Positions 27,190-37,684 of a stretch of DNA of 64,000 bases are shown piece after piece. How positions within the stretch are numbered: position 1 is the stretch's first letter; every line of letters starts with the position of its first letter. The notes beneath the pieces are model-generated. The model ran no database searches. It saw only the letters and a list, made by a program, of their open reading frames with translations, and had not been told where the DNA came from. The DNA is from Ophiodon elongatus. Its lineage: Eukaryota > Chordata > Actinopteri > Perciformes > Hexagrammidae. The position numbers were made by a program, and so were the translations under genes. Location of the stretch: the NCBI GenBank assembly GCA_016806645.1, contig JACSYO010000975.1, positions 642,501 to 706,500 of the forward strand. The letters run 5' to 3'.

Positions 27190-27972
27190 ATGCTGCTGGT
27201 GGACTCAGGTCTGTACATCGGCACCGCGGCCGACCTCAATGACAGCCAGGCTTTGTCCGACGCAGCGGTCTCTCACATCCTGTCCGTGGACTCTGTGGAC
27301 CCCGCCCCTCTGATTCCTGCTGATGGGGGCTTCCGCGGGAAGTGGGTCAATGTTCTGGATGAGGTGACCTCTGACCTCCTGAGTCACATGGACAACTGCT
27401 TCCTGTTCATTCAGGAGGCTGTGGATGAAGGCAGAGCTGCACTTGTTCACTGGTAAGGGGTCAGAGGTCAACGGGATACCTCGTGTGTGTGTGTGTGTGT
27501 GTATTTTTTGTCTATTTACATAAACTGGGGCTTTCTTTCATTAACAATACATTTCGATCATTAATAAATTAATAAAGTTGTAATTGTTTGTCAGTCAGGC
27601 CGGTCGGAGTCGCAGTGCCACCATCATTACTGCTTATCTCATGAAGAAATACCAGCTGGGCTTCACCGAGGCTTACCACAGACTGAAGACCATCAAACAG
27701 GACGTACAGTAAGTGTGTAGTGTGTGTTTTTACTGTTTTACTTTATCTGCATCTCTATCTTGTTTTGTTTTTTTGTACCTGTACATTGGGTGTCCTGACC
27801 CTTTCACAGTACTTGGTCAGATGATTGATAGCTGGTGGGTGTGTTTCAGGGTCAACCCTGGGTTTGAGGAGCAGCTGTGTCTGTACGAGGCCCTGCAGTG
27901 TGAAGTGGACACCTCCAGTCCTGTGTACAAACAGTACAGGCTGACCAAGCTCACGGAGAAGTACCCTGGTAA

Positions 27973-28027
<55 letters not shown>

Positions 28028-30582
28028 CATTTAGTTTGATTAAAACGTTGCAGATAAGTAGCCAAATCACAATCTTTTCTTACGTGGATTCATTATTCGT
28101 GTATTGATTTCCAACATTTTTCCTCTCGATGTGTGTGAGCAGAGTTGCAGCACGTTCCCAGGGAGCTGTTTGCCGTCGACCCCGCCCACTCCAGCTCCTC
28201 GGAGGCGTCCTACCGCTGCAGGAAGTGCAGGTGAAAGGTGGACAAGTTTACACAGTGGCTGAATGGAGCACAGTTTTCTAATGATGCTCATGAGTTCATG
28301 TCCTTTGGGAATAGTCAAAGACTTTAAATGAGGAAGCTTTACTGGCCTTGTCATATTCGTCATGATGCCAGAAAACACCTCTTACTGAGTGCAGAAATGC
28401 TGCATTTATTTCAGAACTTTGGCAACACTTTGGCTTAAGCAATAATTAGCAGCAATTTAGGAAATACACATCCTGAATCCATCTGTGTCCTCCTCCTCCA
28501 CCTCCTCCTCCTCCTCCTCCTCCTCCTCCTCTTCCTCCGCAGACGATCTCTGTTCCGTGGCTCCAGTATTCTCAGTCACCCAGTCGGAGAAGGAGCGCCA
28601 GCCTTTGGTTACAGGAAGTCCAGTAACCGCACTGGTAAGAACACAGCCACGCTGTTCATCTAACCCATTTAACACTGAGGCGCCTCCTCCAGGAGGCCCG
28701 CGGAGGCGGAGATGCAGCCCGAGGAGACGGGTCTAGGTGCACGCCAGTGTTCTGGAAGCACAGGATAAACGTCCATAAGCCTACTCAGAAATCATAAGAA
28801 AACAAGATGCTCCGCATAAACGCAGGACATTTCATCACATTTGAACTTTTCCTCAGTGATAGTTGTGTGTAGATCCATGGGTACACTGCACAACTGCTCA
28901 TAAATAATTCAATATGCTTTTTAAAGGAACACATTTTCTAAAAAGTACACAAATATAGTAATATAGCAACATTACACCTCCTGCCTACATCCATCAGAGC
29001 ATTATGGGAATTGTAGTTGCAAGACTTAGAGCATGATTATCCCCCAAATAATAGGAGTGAAAAAAAAATCAAAACATGAATATGTAAAAAAAAAATAAAA
29101 AAATAATTGTTGTTTAACAACAATATGCAAATATTATAGAACATTTAGTAGCTTTCCGTCATATCGCATTAGCTTCATTAGCAGATGGAGTTTGCCAAAC
29201 AGCTGAATTCACAGATCACACGGGAATCCCTCTCGCCGGGCTTCGAGTAATGCGATCGTGACCGAACCACAGGGGTTTGGACCAATCAGAGTCCTGTGAA
29301 GTGCTACAGGCATCTAGGGGCGGGGTTTAGGTGTGTGTGACGCGACGCGTAGAGGCAACTCTTCCTTTAAAGCAATCCCGAGAGCATTAGTGTAGATGCT
29401 GCAGTAGCATCAGACCCTTCAGATCTGGAGAGGATTTATTCAGTGGAAGAAGAGCAACGACACTGAAAGCTTTTCTCTATGTGGAAAAGATGTATTTTGC
29501 TCTTTTTCCGGTAAGACTTTGATTGACAGATGGTTCGTCCAATCGACTGCCAAGTATTTTGAAAGGGCCTGCCCTTTTCCAAAGGGTTTAACAAACCATC
29601 TGGCGGTTCAGGTAATAGGACAACTATGATATTTTTCATACAGCACTGAGGATATTTCATCCCTGTGGGCTTAAAAGCTTAGCTAACATTGTTCACTCAC
29701 AACGGGGCCGTATAAAAATAATCATTCAACTCGATGCAGCTGAATCAGAGACATTATCTTTTTCCTTGTCAAAACCTGCCGCCTACATTATCCACAATGC
29801 AACTTGATTCACGTGGCTGTACAGATCAGTGCGTGTTATGCTAGTAGCAGCTCTTTTTTCTTTTTCAAACTTCTTCACTAGTCTTCAGCCCCAACCGGTT
29901 CTGACTCAAGTGACATCACTTGAGGATATTTATCATATTTTCCAAAGCATATATTCTGTACATAACCTCTTTGGTGGAGGTAATAACAGCTTTTCATTTT
30001 GATGTTGGGCACGCTGTCTCACTGTCATGGCTTCCGTTAAAGTTATCAGTAACACCTGTGCTTTTTCTGCTATGACGAGTCAAAATGTCACACGAACTGA
30101 ACCTGAATTTCATATTAATTAATGACATGAAACGTGTTGTTGTCTAGGAGACGTCCAGTGTACGTCATACTTCATCGAACCTGTGCAGTGGATGGAACCG
30201 GCTTTACTCGGAGTAATGGACGGACAGGTACGTGCACACTGGTCAGGAAGTACCAAGTATTAATTGGTATAAAATACTTCCATAGACGTTCCCAGCCTCA
30301 CCTGAACTGATTTTAATCAAGTCAGCTTTCATGCTTCTGGTATAATCAGATGGAGCTTTTAATTTCAGTGAAAAAATAAGTTTACACAAATAGGGTTCCG
30401 CTAATATTTTGAAGCAGAATTGTCCTTTTATTATGAGAACACTTGCCGGACGAAACAAAAGTACACAAGTATGCATGTTAGTTATGATCGTCTTCCCATC
30501 ACTGTAGAGGTTTTTTGATCCAAGAATTCTACTTAAAACACTGACCTCTTTATCTGTGCTCATGGTACTTCCCTTCCCTCTT

Positions 30583-30641
<59 letters not shown>

Positions 30642-30785
30642 CTGCTGTGTCCTAAGTGTAGCGCTAAGCTGGGCTCGTTCAGCTGGTGTGGTGACCGGTG
30701 TTCGTGTGGTCGCTGGGTCACTCCAGCCTTCCAGCTGCACCGCAACAGAGTGGACGAGATCCGACAGGTCAACGTACAGAAATGA
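27190..30785 (+). CDS. dusp12: Dual-specificity phosphatase 12 (YVH1 homologue), 7 exons, 299 aa
   Basis: Exons 27190-27452, 27595-27708, 27850-27968, 28143-28230, 28543-28634, 30148-30227 and 30642-30785 total 900 bp and close in frame with TGA at 30783. The N-terminal half is a dual-specificity phosphatase domain starting MLLVDSGLYIGTAADL; the catalytic loop HCxxGxSRS reads HCQAGRSRS, its Cys codon being split TG|T across intron 1. The C-terminal half is the zinc-binding domain characteristic of DUSP12/Yvh1: CRKCRRSLFRGSSIL, then CTSYFIEPVQWMEPALLGVM, then LLCPKCSAKLGSF and CSCGRWVTPAF. Yvh1-family proteins act in ribosome maturation and stress responses; this role is inherited knowledge. 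The start aligns with the internal MLEVQPGLYFGG region of mammalian DUSP12, so this protein lacks the short mammalian N-terminal extension. Length is slightly below the human protein. Confidence 0.96.
27974..28024. repeat. (CA)n microsatellite in dusp12 intron 3
   Basis: CA repeat starting a few bases after the donor at 27969. Confidence 0.92.
28486..28541. repeat. (TCC)n microsatellite forming the polypyrimidine tract of dusp12 exon 5
   Basis: TCC units run up to CTTCCTCCGCAG, the acceptor of the exon that starts at 28543. The microsatellite therefore doubles as splice-site pyrimidine tract. Confidence 0.85.
30585..30638. repeat. (GT)n microsatellite abutting the acceptor of dusp12 exon 7
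   Basis: GT repeat continues to within two bases of the AG at 30640-30641; no separate polypyrimidine tract exists. Confidence 0.92.
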
Positions 30786-31720
30786 TATTTTCATACTGCA
30801 GCAGCTTTTTGTGTCCCATTGTAAGTCAAGCCGCCTGGTCCAGACACTCGCTTACCCACGGGATTTTTTTATTTTTTTATTTCAGGTGGCCTTTCAAATG
30901 TCATGAGGGCTGTTGCCAAATGCAGTATTTTAGTTTTTTTTCAGAAATTGGTGCTGAAACAATAACAATGTTTTTTTCATAATTAAATACCTTAGAGTGA
31001 CTATAATGGACATCTTTATAATAATGTGAAAGTGGTGGTTCATAGTGATGAACCTACAGAGAATTATCTGCAGCTCCCCTCGTGAGCTTCAGCTCCTTGT
31101 TTAGCTTTAGCTTACCGTTTTGGTTCACTCCCACAGCTCTCATTGTTCAGCAGGCAGCTGTTTTCAGTGGGAAAAGGCCTTAAAAGCTCAGTGTGCCCTA
31201 CCTGCTGTGCACTTAACAGCAGGCAGACACAGTTAGAGACTAGCCGATGAACATGTGTGTGGAGCATTAAGCAGCTAAAGAGACAGATGGTTCCCTCAAG
31301 AGGCGGTGGAGACCAAAAACAGAGCTAAAAGAGCAAATATTGGACCTGCGTTCATCGAGACAGAAGCAAGACTCCAAATGAGTGATAATGTTGCTCCTTA
31401 ACTTCTGGATGTGTACATATGCAACTGTTTGCTCACAAGCCCTATCAACTTAAAAGGTTATACTATGTCAATGTTGTGCTGATAGCTTGTTTCTGCTGCC
31501 CCCAAGTGGCCTAAAAAAGAAAAAAATCACTTGTGTCAGATTTAAAGCAGCATTGACTGGTTGTTTGTGGCCACTTGGTAAGCATTCAGTTGACTCAGGT
31601 GTCACTAAAAGGGACTTTTATACCACGGATAATATGTCACTGCAAGAAGTCTCCCCTCGACATTATACCTATTTAAATCTGAAAGTAGTGCAGATGACTC
31701 TTCTGTAAAACACAAATGTA

Positions 31721-31800
31721 AATAAATGACAAATAAAAACGCATACATACTTATATAAGAAAAGTCTGTTGCAATTTGTTCCTGACATTCTGTAAATAAA
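31721..31800 (+). promoter_or_regulatory. Candidate dusp12 poly(A) signals
   Basis: AATAAA occurs at 31721-31726, 31732-31737 and 31795-31800, about 0.9-1.0 kb after the dusp12 stop. Clustered signals suggest the end of the 3' UTR, but no cleavage site can be seen. Confidence 0.45.
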
Positions 31801-32640
31801 GATTTTACATGTGCATGATGATTTGAGTGACATTTGTCAATCAAGACAGCAGACGTGTGATCGGTGTCTAAGTTTTTAACCTTGTTTCTATAGATATAAG
31901 TATAATCAGGTGGTTCCCTTCACCTGATGGTGCAGTTTGGTTCAGATCCTGACGGACATCGTGCTGAAGTGATCCGACACTTTAATTTGTTCTGGAGCCC
32001 AGATAAACTCAACTTAACCAAACTTGTCAATCAGAATGATTAATACAAAAAGACTTTCAGAAATGTTATGAATATGTTTATGTTGAATCCATCATGTTCT
32101 CAAGAGAGGCAGAATTCCAACAGTTTTATGGTTCTCAATTGTTTACAGACATTTTCTGAAAGCATGCTCTCATATCCTCAGAACTCTAAATACATATTTG
32201 GGCTCTCAGAGGACGTCCGTTTAGCGACAATTTATTGTCATCTGTGTGCCGCCATTTTGTTGTGACCGTGCAGACTTGTGAGGAACGCGACCTCCAGGCA
32301 GACACTGCAAAATGAATCTCTGCATTCATGCCATGTTATATCTTCTCAAAATATTTTGTGTTCATATGACACACAAACAATCATATGAATATACATCAAT
32401 GTGAAACGCTATACATTTCTTATCAGGGACATTTTCCTTTTGCATGTTCAGTGTTACGTTTACTGCGTATGTACAGTAGTTTGTTGTACAATAGGTTTGT
32501 ATAATGTTTTTATACCCAAATATAGAAAAAGAAAATATTGAAATGAAAACGTTTCCCCAAAATACTGTTTACATCCCAACAAAGATATAAAAGATGTGTA
32601 CAGTGTCTTGTGTTTGGGTCTGGCCACAGCTCCTCATCAG
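31801..32640. other. Intergenic DNA, no gene seen
   Basis: AT-rich sequence with no supported open frame or recognised mobile element. Confidence 0.5.
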
Positions 32641-33034
32641 CATAGCAGACAATGTTCTCCCTGGCACAGACACAAATAGCTGATCTGACAACTGCAGAGA
32701 ATGATGGATTTTATGGAGCAACAGTGCGAAGGCTTACGCATCGAATAACAGCGCAAGCCTTTTTTAGGGAGAATGGTTGGAAACGTAAGACTCTGAAGTC
32801 CCGGGTGGAGCGTCTCTGCCTTCAGACCTCCATTTATCTGCTTGGAGAGAAACTGTTGGTGGTGGACCTGACATGGGTGGAGGCGCTCGAGATTAGCAGG
32901 AGTTGGTTGTGAATGTGCAGGATGTGGAGGAGGAATAAGCGTCTCTGGTACACAGCTCTCATAGAGCGAATTGTCTTCATGGCTCTCAATGGGCTCCTGG
33001 TAGACCTGGAGGTCTGTGAAGTTCAACAGGGTCT
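32637..33034 (-). other. Possible 3'-terminal coding exon of an unrecognised gene
   Basis: On the minus strand a good acceptor (TGTGGTTCTCTCCAG) at about 33035 leads into an open frame of about 130 codons that reads TLLNFTDLQVYQEPIESHED, then NSLYESCVPETLIPPPHPAH. The first 45 or so residues look protein-like, with two tyrosine motifs (QVYQEP, SLYESC) such as occur in receptor tails; the remainder is less convincing. No upstream exon with a matching donor could be fixed, and I do not recognise the family. Confidence 0.25.
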
Positions 33035-33272
33035 GGAGAGAACCACAAAAATAAAAGTGTTGTATTAAAATGACCGTGCATCCCCAAACCTCTATTAGAA
33101 ACCAGTTGATGGCCGTGTGCTCTTCTTTTTCACACTACGTATGTAAATACTCGGTAGAAGATGGTGTCAATAGAGAGGAAGCTTTAATTCATCAGTCCAG
33201 GCGTGCTGTTATTACACAGCTATGTTTTCGCATGTTATCTGAAAGGTGATATTTACGAGTATCTCTGGGCCT

Positions 33273-33668
33273 CTACATGGCAATGGTATAGGAGGAGGCT
33301 GCGGTGGAGCTGAAGTTGTCTGGCAGAATCCTAAGGTGGAGGTCGGGGCGGGTTGACGGCTGTCGAAGCTGGAGGTTCAGGCTGCTGCCGTCCGCAAGGA
33401 GGTCGCTGGTGAAGACTGTCTTAGTGTAGTCTTTAGGTGGAGGGGGCTTTGCAGGTTGTTCTTTGAGTGTGTCGGTGGAGCTGCAGGTGTCTGGGAGAAT
33501 ATTCAGGGGGCCCTGGCAGTAAGTGGAGGGTGAAGTTCGCAGGAAAAAGGAAGTAGCCCAAGGAAAGGGGTTGCAACTATCTGGCAGAATCTCATGGTGG
33601 AGCTGGTGGTGCAGGTTGATGGAAAAAGGTCGTAGGTGGAGGTTCAGGCCACAGTAGTCTTCCAAAAG
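33273..33668 (-). other. Open frame with internal ILPD repeats, unrecognised
   Basis: A 130-codon minus-strand frame contains three spaced copies of an ILPD(S/T/N)C/F-SST-like motif (EILPDSCNP, NILPDTCSST, RILPDNFSST), each associated with an LNLxLRP/LHLR-like segment. At DNA level these are diverged tandem units of roughly 120-150 bp. It could be part of the same minus-strand gene as the exon at 32637-33034, or simply a degenerate tandem repeat that stays open. Confidence 0.25.
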
Positions 33669-33699
33669 CTGCTGGTGATAGTGGCGGTGGAGGCAGAGG

Positions 33700-34200
33700 C
33701 TACAGGTAGCGGTTTGGGCTGCAGCTTGCCAAGCAATCAGTAGCCAATGTATCTGCCTAATCTAACTTTAAGTCGACATGTAGTATTTGTAAAATTAATT
33801 TGTTAATCAAGAGGGTCATATCAAAACTATTAGAAGTCACCCAAAGCAGGAAGTCCTCAAAAGCAAGAGGTGCATGGAGGAGGCACATGAAGAACCTGAG
33901 ACCATATGTAGTCTCGCATCATATTATCAATATAATATTGATATATTTCCCAGCCCTGCATTACCCGATGTACAAACACCTCACTTTTATTTATTGTGTC
34001 TCTTCTTCTGTTTTATAGGAGTCCTTAAGGGCACGTCTCCATGAACCAACCGTTTGACCTTCTGTCTCCTCTTCCTGAGGCAGTACACAGTCATGCCCTT
34101 CTCTAAGGCCTGCTCGAACATAGTTATACAGTAACATTAACGGTTGAACACTGTATTTCATTCAGAATACCCCAAAAAGATCCACTTTCGGCAGATTTGA
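33700..34200. other. No gene seen
   Basis: AT-rich sequence without supported features. Confidence 0.4.
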
Positions 34201-34234
34201 CGGATGCAACCGTTATTCTGAATTCTGATTCTGA

Positions 34235-34500
34235 TTCACTGTGTCCGTCGTACTGCGTCTGGGTCCTTACCACCACCCGTTACAGTACAATCTGGCCAAA
34301 ACATGGACCCAGCATACGACACCTCATCACAGGCCCGGTTCGTGTCAATGGAAGAGGCGATCCAGCGACACGAGACCCGGTTCGTCACCAACACCGGCGA
34401 GATTTGCCACACTCTGGCGAACTGGGACCAGCTTCTGACCATCTTGGGAGACCTGATACAGCAACTCGCAGACTATGCCATTAATTTCCAAACCAAGGTA
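34235..34500 (+). mobile_element. Sushi-type Ty3 retrotransposon stub: LTR 3' end plus start of gag
   Basis: The block ending CCACCCGTTACA at 34284 resembles the 3' end of the solo LTR found at 60985 (both pass through CTGCGTxTGGGTCC and end in a CCC-TTACA). It is followed after 18 bases by an ATG (34303) opening a gag-like frame: MDPAYDTSSQARFVSMEEAI, then a QRHETRF helix and WDQLLTILGDLIQQL. MDPA starts are typical of sushi-ichi-type gag. Similarity seems to stop near 34500 at a GTACGA that looks like a donor, so the rest of the element is missing. Confidence 0.6.
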
Positions 34501-34619
34501 CGATTAGGTTCGTGGCACATGGCCGCCCAGTATGACGCAGATTGGCAACCCGGTTCAAAATATTACTTTATTAACAAGGTTGGAATAGAAATGAAAGAAG
34601 GAATATAAAAGTGAAACCA

Positions 34620-35040
34620 AGGGATTGTCACAGAGTACAAAGCTACTAAACTGTCTCATTGTTCAGTTTCAAACATGCTGAATTAAATACGTTCTCCCAC
34701 TAACAATGTCTCATATCCCTCTTTTTTCGTTATGGTTAATATGCAGATTATAATCTGATCATAAGAATAAGCAGACAATAGTTTCTGAAACACCACACAA
34801 CTCAGTGTGAAGTGTTGACCTGATAGCGTTTTAAAATTGTAATGTTGATTGAAAAGATGATAATTAAAAACATGACTCAGACTGAAGAGCTTGTCCAGTT
34901 TAACCTTTTATCAAAGCTTCTGTAACTGTAGTAAAATAAAAGAATGAAGGCTGAGGCTGCAGTAAACACCAGAGAGAGCAGATCTTTACAGCAACAGCAA
35001 TGTAATGTTTGTAGTTTGCCAGCAGGTTTAACAGATTATT
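34620..35040. other. No gene seen
   Basis: AT-rich sequence between the sushi-type stub and the inverted repeat; nothing recognised. Confidence 0.4.
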
Positions 35041-35044
35041 GAAA

Positions 35045-35346
35045 GTTAATTTCCAAGTTATGTCAACGGTTATTTATATGATCTGCGTTTGTCTTCATGA
35101 TCGTTTGTTCTCGTGAACGGCCGAATGTTGCGTCACTTTAAATGTTGCTACCGCAAGGAATTGTGGGGCGGAATTATCTCCTTTCCTTTCGTAAAGGAAG
35201 GCCCAGTGGTTCCTATGCTAAAGGAGCTAAGTAAGGAAGCATTGAAGCTCCTTTCCTTTGCATTTAAAGAATTCAAACAGCTCTTATCATGGCGGCCACT
35301 TAGATACTTCCGGGTCATTTCACTCAGTTAGGAACCTTCCTAAGCA
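35045..35346. repeat. Left arm of a ~300-bp inverted repeat pair
   Basis: Reads in reverse complement as the block at 41800-42125. Shared landmarks include TTCTCGTGAACGGCCGAATG, AAGGAATTGTGGG, GGAATTATCTCCTTTCCTTTC, TATCATGGCGGCCACTTAG and CCTAAGCAAAAAGGACTATTC, in the same order with moderate divergence. Homology extends outward to TTTCCAAGTTATG and stops there in both arms. Confidence 0.85.
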
Positions 35347-35379
35347 AAAAGGACTATTCGAATCCAGCCCCTCTCTCAC

Positions 35380-35592
35380 TCACCTAATCAGCTCATTCCG
35401 TGCACCTGTTAGTCACACCCACCTCGTCAGCTCAATCACGCTCACCTGTCCACTCTGCTGCACCTACTCCCTCCGGTATATAAGCCCCAGCTTCACGTAC
35501 ATTCACTGCCAGCTTGTTCTCCGTGTTATGCCAGACCGTCCAGCACTTTTCCCGCCGACCAGTTCCCCGGTACGACCCTGCCGGTTTGGACT
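35380..35592 (+). other. LTR-like promoter segment with TATATAAG box
   Basis: Repeated CTCACCTG/CACACC motifs lead to GGTATATAAGCCCCAGC at 35475-35491 and then GTTCTCCGTGTTATGCC, a layout like the U3-R region of sushi-type LTRs. No terminal repeats or target duplication were identified, so this is a weak call. Confidence 0.3.
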
Positions 35593-35593
35593 A

Positions 35594-36487
35594 GTGATGG
35601 CGAGACTTTTGTGGGGATGGGCGGATGAAGCCTTGTGAAGCATTGAGGCTTTCTTTCTAATTGTACCAAAAAGGATACGAAGCTTTGGGGTTTCACTTTG
35701 AAGAAGAACAGTGACATCCTGGAATTGAAGCATCCGTTTAATAGTGTGACTGAAGCACTAGCACAACACCTCAATGTTTCAATCTCACATTTCTGCAGTA
35801 AAAGTAAATTAAAGCTGCGTGTTCATTCACGGATTTTATGTTGTATACAACCGTTATCGATGTCGTTTTTTTACATTGCAATATAACTAAATGCTGGTCA
35901 ATAATATGAAACGACCAACACGTTCATGATGGGATTTGAACCTCTCCACACATAACTGGCATGTGTGTAACCCACTAAACTACACACAAAGATATATTAT
36001 AAATTACATTTTGGTTTATTCTTATAACCCTAAAGTTTTTTTTTCAACAGATCTATATATAGTATTTGTCCTTTATAGCTTATAGTGAGTCAAAATGTAA
36101 TTGAAGTGGCAGTGGAAAGTGCTTATGAATATGGGCATGGTGAAAGTGGCAGTGTTCTGTGCAACATTGTATTTTTCACAGATTTTTATTTAGAAATAAT
36201 ATTTTCTTCACGGGGATGGGCTTCAGGCGGCTCCTTTTCTGGCTGACGATTTCCCCAGCCTTTGAATAAATTATTTCACGCTATCAATCTCCTCTCTCAA
36301 AACCCACATTGTTGACTTACACTGAGGCATCATATGAAGCATAGTTAGGCGCCTCAACGCTTCGTGAAGCACCAGTGACGTTCGAAGCTTCGGACGTCAT
36401 CAGTCACGTGACAGTTGTCATTTGATACAAGCTCCGACACTTAGTCGACACAAGCGTCGGAACTCTGGTATCGTTTGCCCTTCTCTA
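35594..36487. mobile_element. Non-autonomous hAT-like element
   Basis: The left end (TAGTGATGGCGAGACTTTTG) resembles the reverse complement of the right end (TAGAGAAGGGCAAACGATAC), and sub-terminal repeats match in inverted sense: GATGAAGCCTTGTGAAGC on the left, GGCGCCTCAACGCTTCGTGAAGC on the right. These GAAGC-rich sub-terminal motifs and TAGxGATGGxC ends are of hAT type. No transposase is present and an 8-bp target duplication was not found. Confidence 0.5.
35928..35990 (-). other. tRNA-like relic inside the hAT-like element
   Basis: On the minus strand, TAGTTTAGTGGG resembles an A box and GGTTCAAATCC a B box. Between them a perfect stem (ACACAT/ATGTGT) holds a seven-base loop GCCAGTT, placing CAG where an anticodon would be. 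The T stem does not pair well and no clean acceptor stem can be drawn, so this is a relic or SINE head rather than a functional tRNA gene. Confidence 0.35.
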
Positions 36488-36760
36488 ATTACCATAAATA
36501 AAAGTAGTAGTCTGGTTTTAATATTTAGTGTTATAGTTATTATTAACAGAGACATTTGTAAACCACCTTCGTGATACCCATTATCTTCCATTGGAACAAT
36601 TAAGCTGTCATACAGCCACCTACTGACAGCCTGGCACAACCTGACACTCTGTGGCAGCTAGTGGCAATCGTCTGACATCTGATGGCAGTCCGAGACGAAC
36701 AAGACAACATTCTCAGCTGACAGAATGAAACCAGACTACTACTTTTATTTATGGTAATAT
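36487..36760. mobile_element. Small foldback element with ~31-bp perfect inverted repeats
   Basis: AATTACCATAAATAAAAGTA followed by GTAGTCTGGTTT at 36487-36518 recurs as its exact reverse complement at about 36729-36759. The 210-bp interior contains repeated TCTGACA/CTGACAC/TGGCA motifs. It abuts the Tc1 element immediately to the right. Confidence 0.7.
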
Positions 36761-37150
36761 ACAGGTGCATCTCAATGAATTAGAATATCATCGAAAAGTT
36801 AATTTATTTCAGTAATTCAATTCAAAAAGTGAAACTCATATTATATAGATTCATTACACACAGGGTGATATATTACAAGTGTTTGTTTCTATAATCTTTT
36901 TTGATGATTATGGCTTACAGCTAATGAAAACCCCAAATTAATTATCTCAAAATTAGAATATTACATAAGACCAATTTAAAAAATGATTTTTAATACAGAA
37001 ATGTTGGCCTACTGAAAGGTATGTCCATGTACAGTATACAATATGCATTAAATACTTGGTAGGGGCTCCTTTTGCATGAATTACTGCATCAATGCGTCAT
37101 GGCATGGAGGCCATCAGTCTTCAGCTCGTCTGCATTGTTGGGTCTGGTGT

Positions 37151-37260
37151 TTCAATTCAATTCAATTTATTTTTGTATAGCCCAAAATCACAAATTACAA
37201 ATTTGCCTCAGAGGGCTTTACAATCTGTACACACTGACATCCTCTGTCCCAGACCACTGA
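37151..37260 (-). mobile_element. LINE 3'-end fragment inside the Tc1 element
   Basis: This stretch shares TTCAATTCAATTCAATTTAT, TTTTGTATAGCCCAAAATCA and CAAATTACAAATT with the 3' tail of the larger LINE at 57100-57155. It is a 5'-truncated copy of the same family in the same (minus) orientation, with an ATTGA-type tandem tail. Confidence 0.85.
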
Positions 37261-37263
37261 GCA

Positions 37264-37684
37264 ACCACTGAGCAACAGTCCAGTCCTTTTTCTCCTGAGC
37301 CCAGGTAAGACGCTTCTGACGTGGTCTCTGGTTCAGGAGTGGCTTGACACAAGGAATGCGACAGTTGTAGCCCGTGTCCTGGATACGTCTGTGTGTGGTG
37401 GCTCTTGAAGCTCTGACTCCAGCCGCAGTCCACTCCTTGTGAATCTCCCCCAAATTCTTGAATGGGCTTTGCTTCACAATTCTCACAAGGCTGCGGTTAT
37501 CCCTGTTGCTTGTGCACCTTTTTCTACCACACTTTTTCCTTCCACTCAACTTTCCATTAATATGCTTGGATACAGCACTCTGTGAACAGCCAGCTTCTAG
37601 GACAATGACCTTTTGTGGCTTACCCTCCTTGTGGAGGTCAATGACTGTCTTCTGGACAACTGTCAGGTCAGCAGTCTTCCCCAT
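37264..37684 (-). pseudogene. Tc1 transposase, N-terminal half only
   Basis: The minus-strand frame from the ATG at 37684 reads MGKTADLTVVQKTVIDLHKE, then SQSAVSKHINGKLSGRKKCG and WTAAGVRASRATTHRRIQ, ending at KKDWTVAQW. These are the paired helix-turn-helix DNA-binding domain and the start of the catalytic domain. Everything downstream, including the DDE catalytic residues, has been deleted and replaced by a LINE-tail sequence at 37151-37258, so no active transposase can be made. Confidence 0.9.

Noticed and set aside
35258..35638. 126-codon plus-strand frame
   Set aside because: Spans the inverted-repeat arm and LTR-like promoter segment; no homology or codon pattern supports it.
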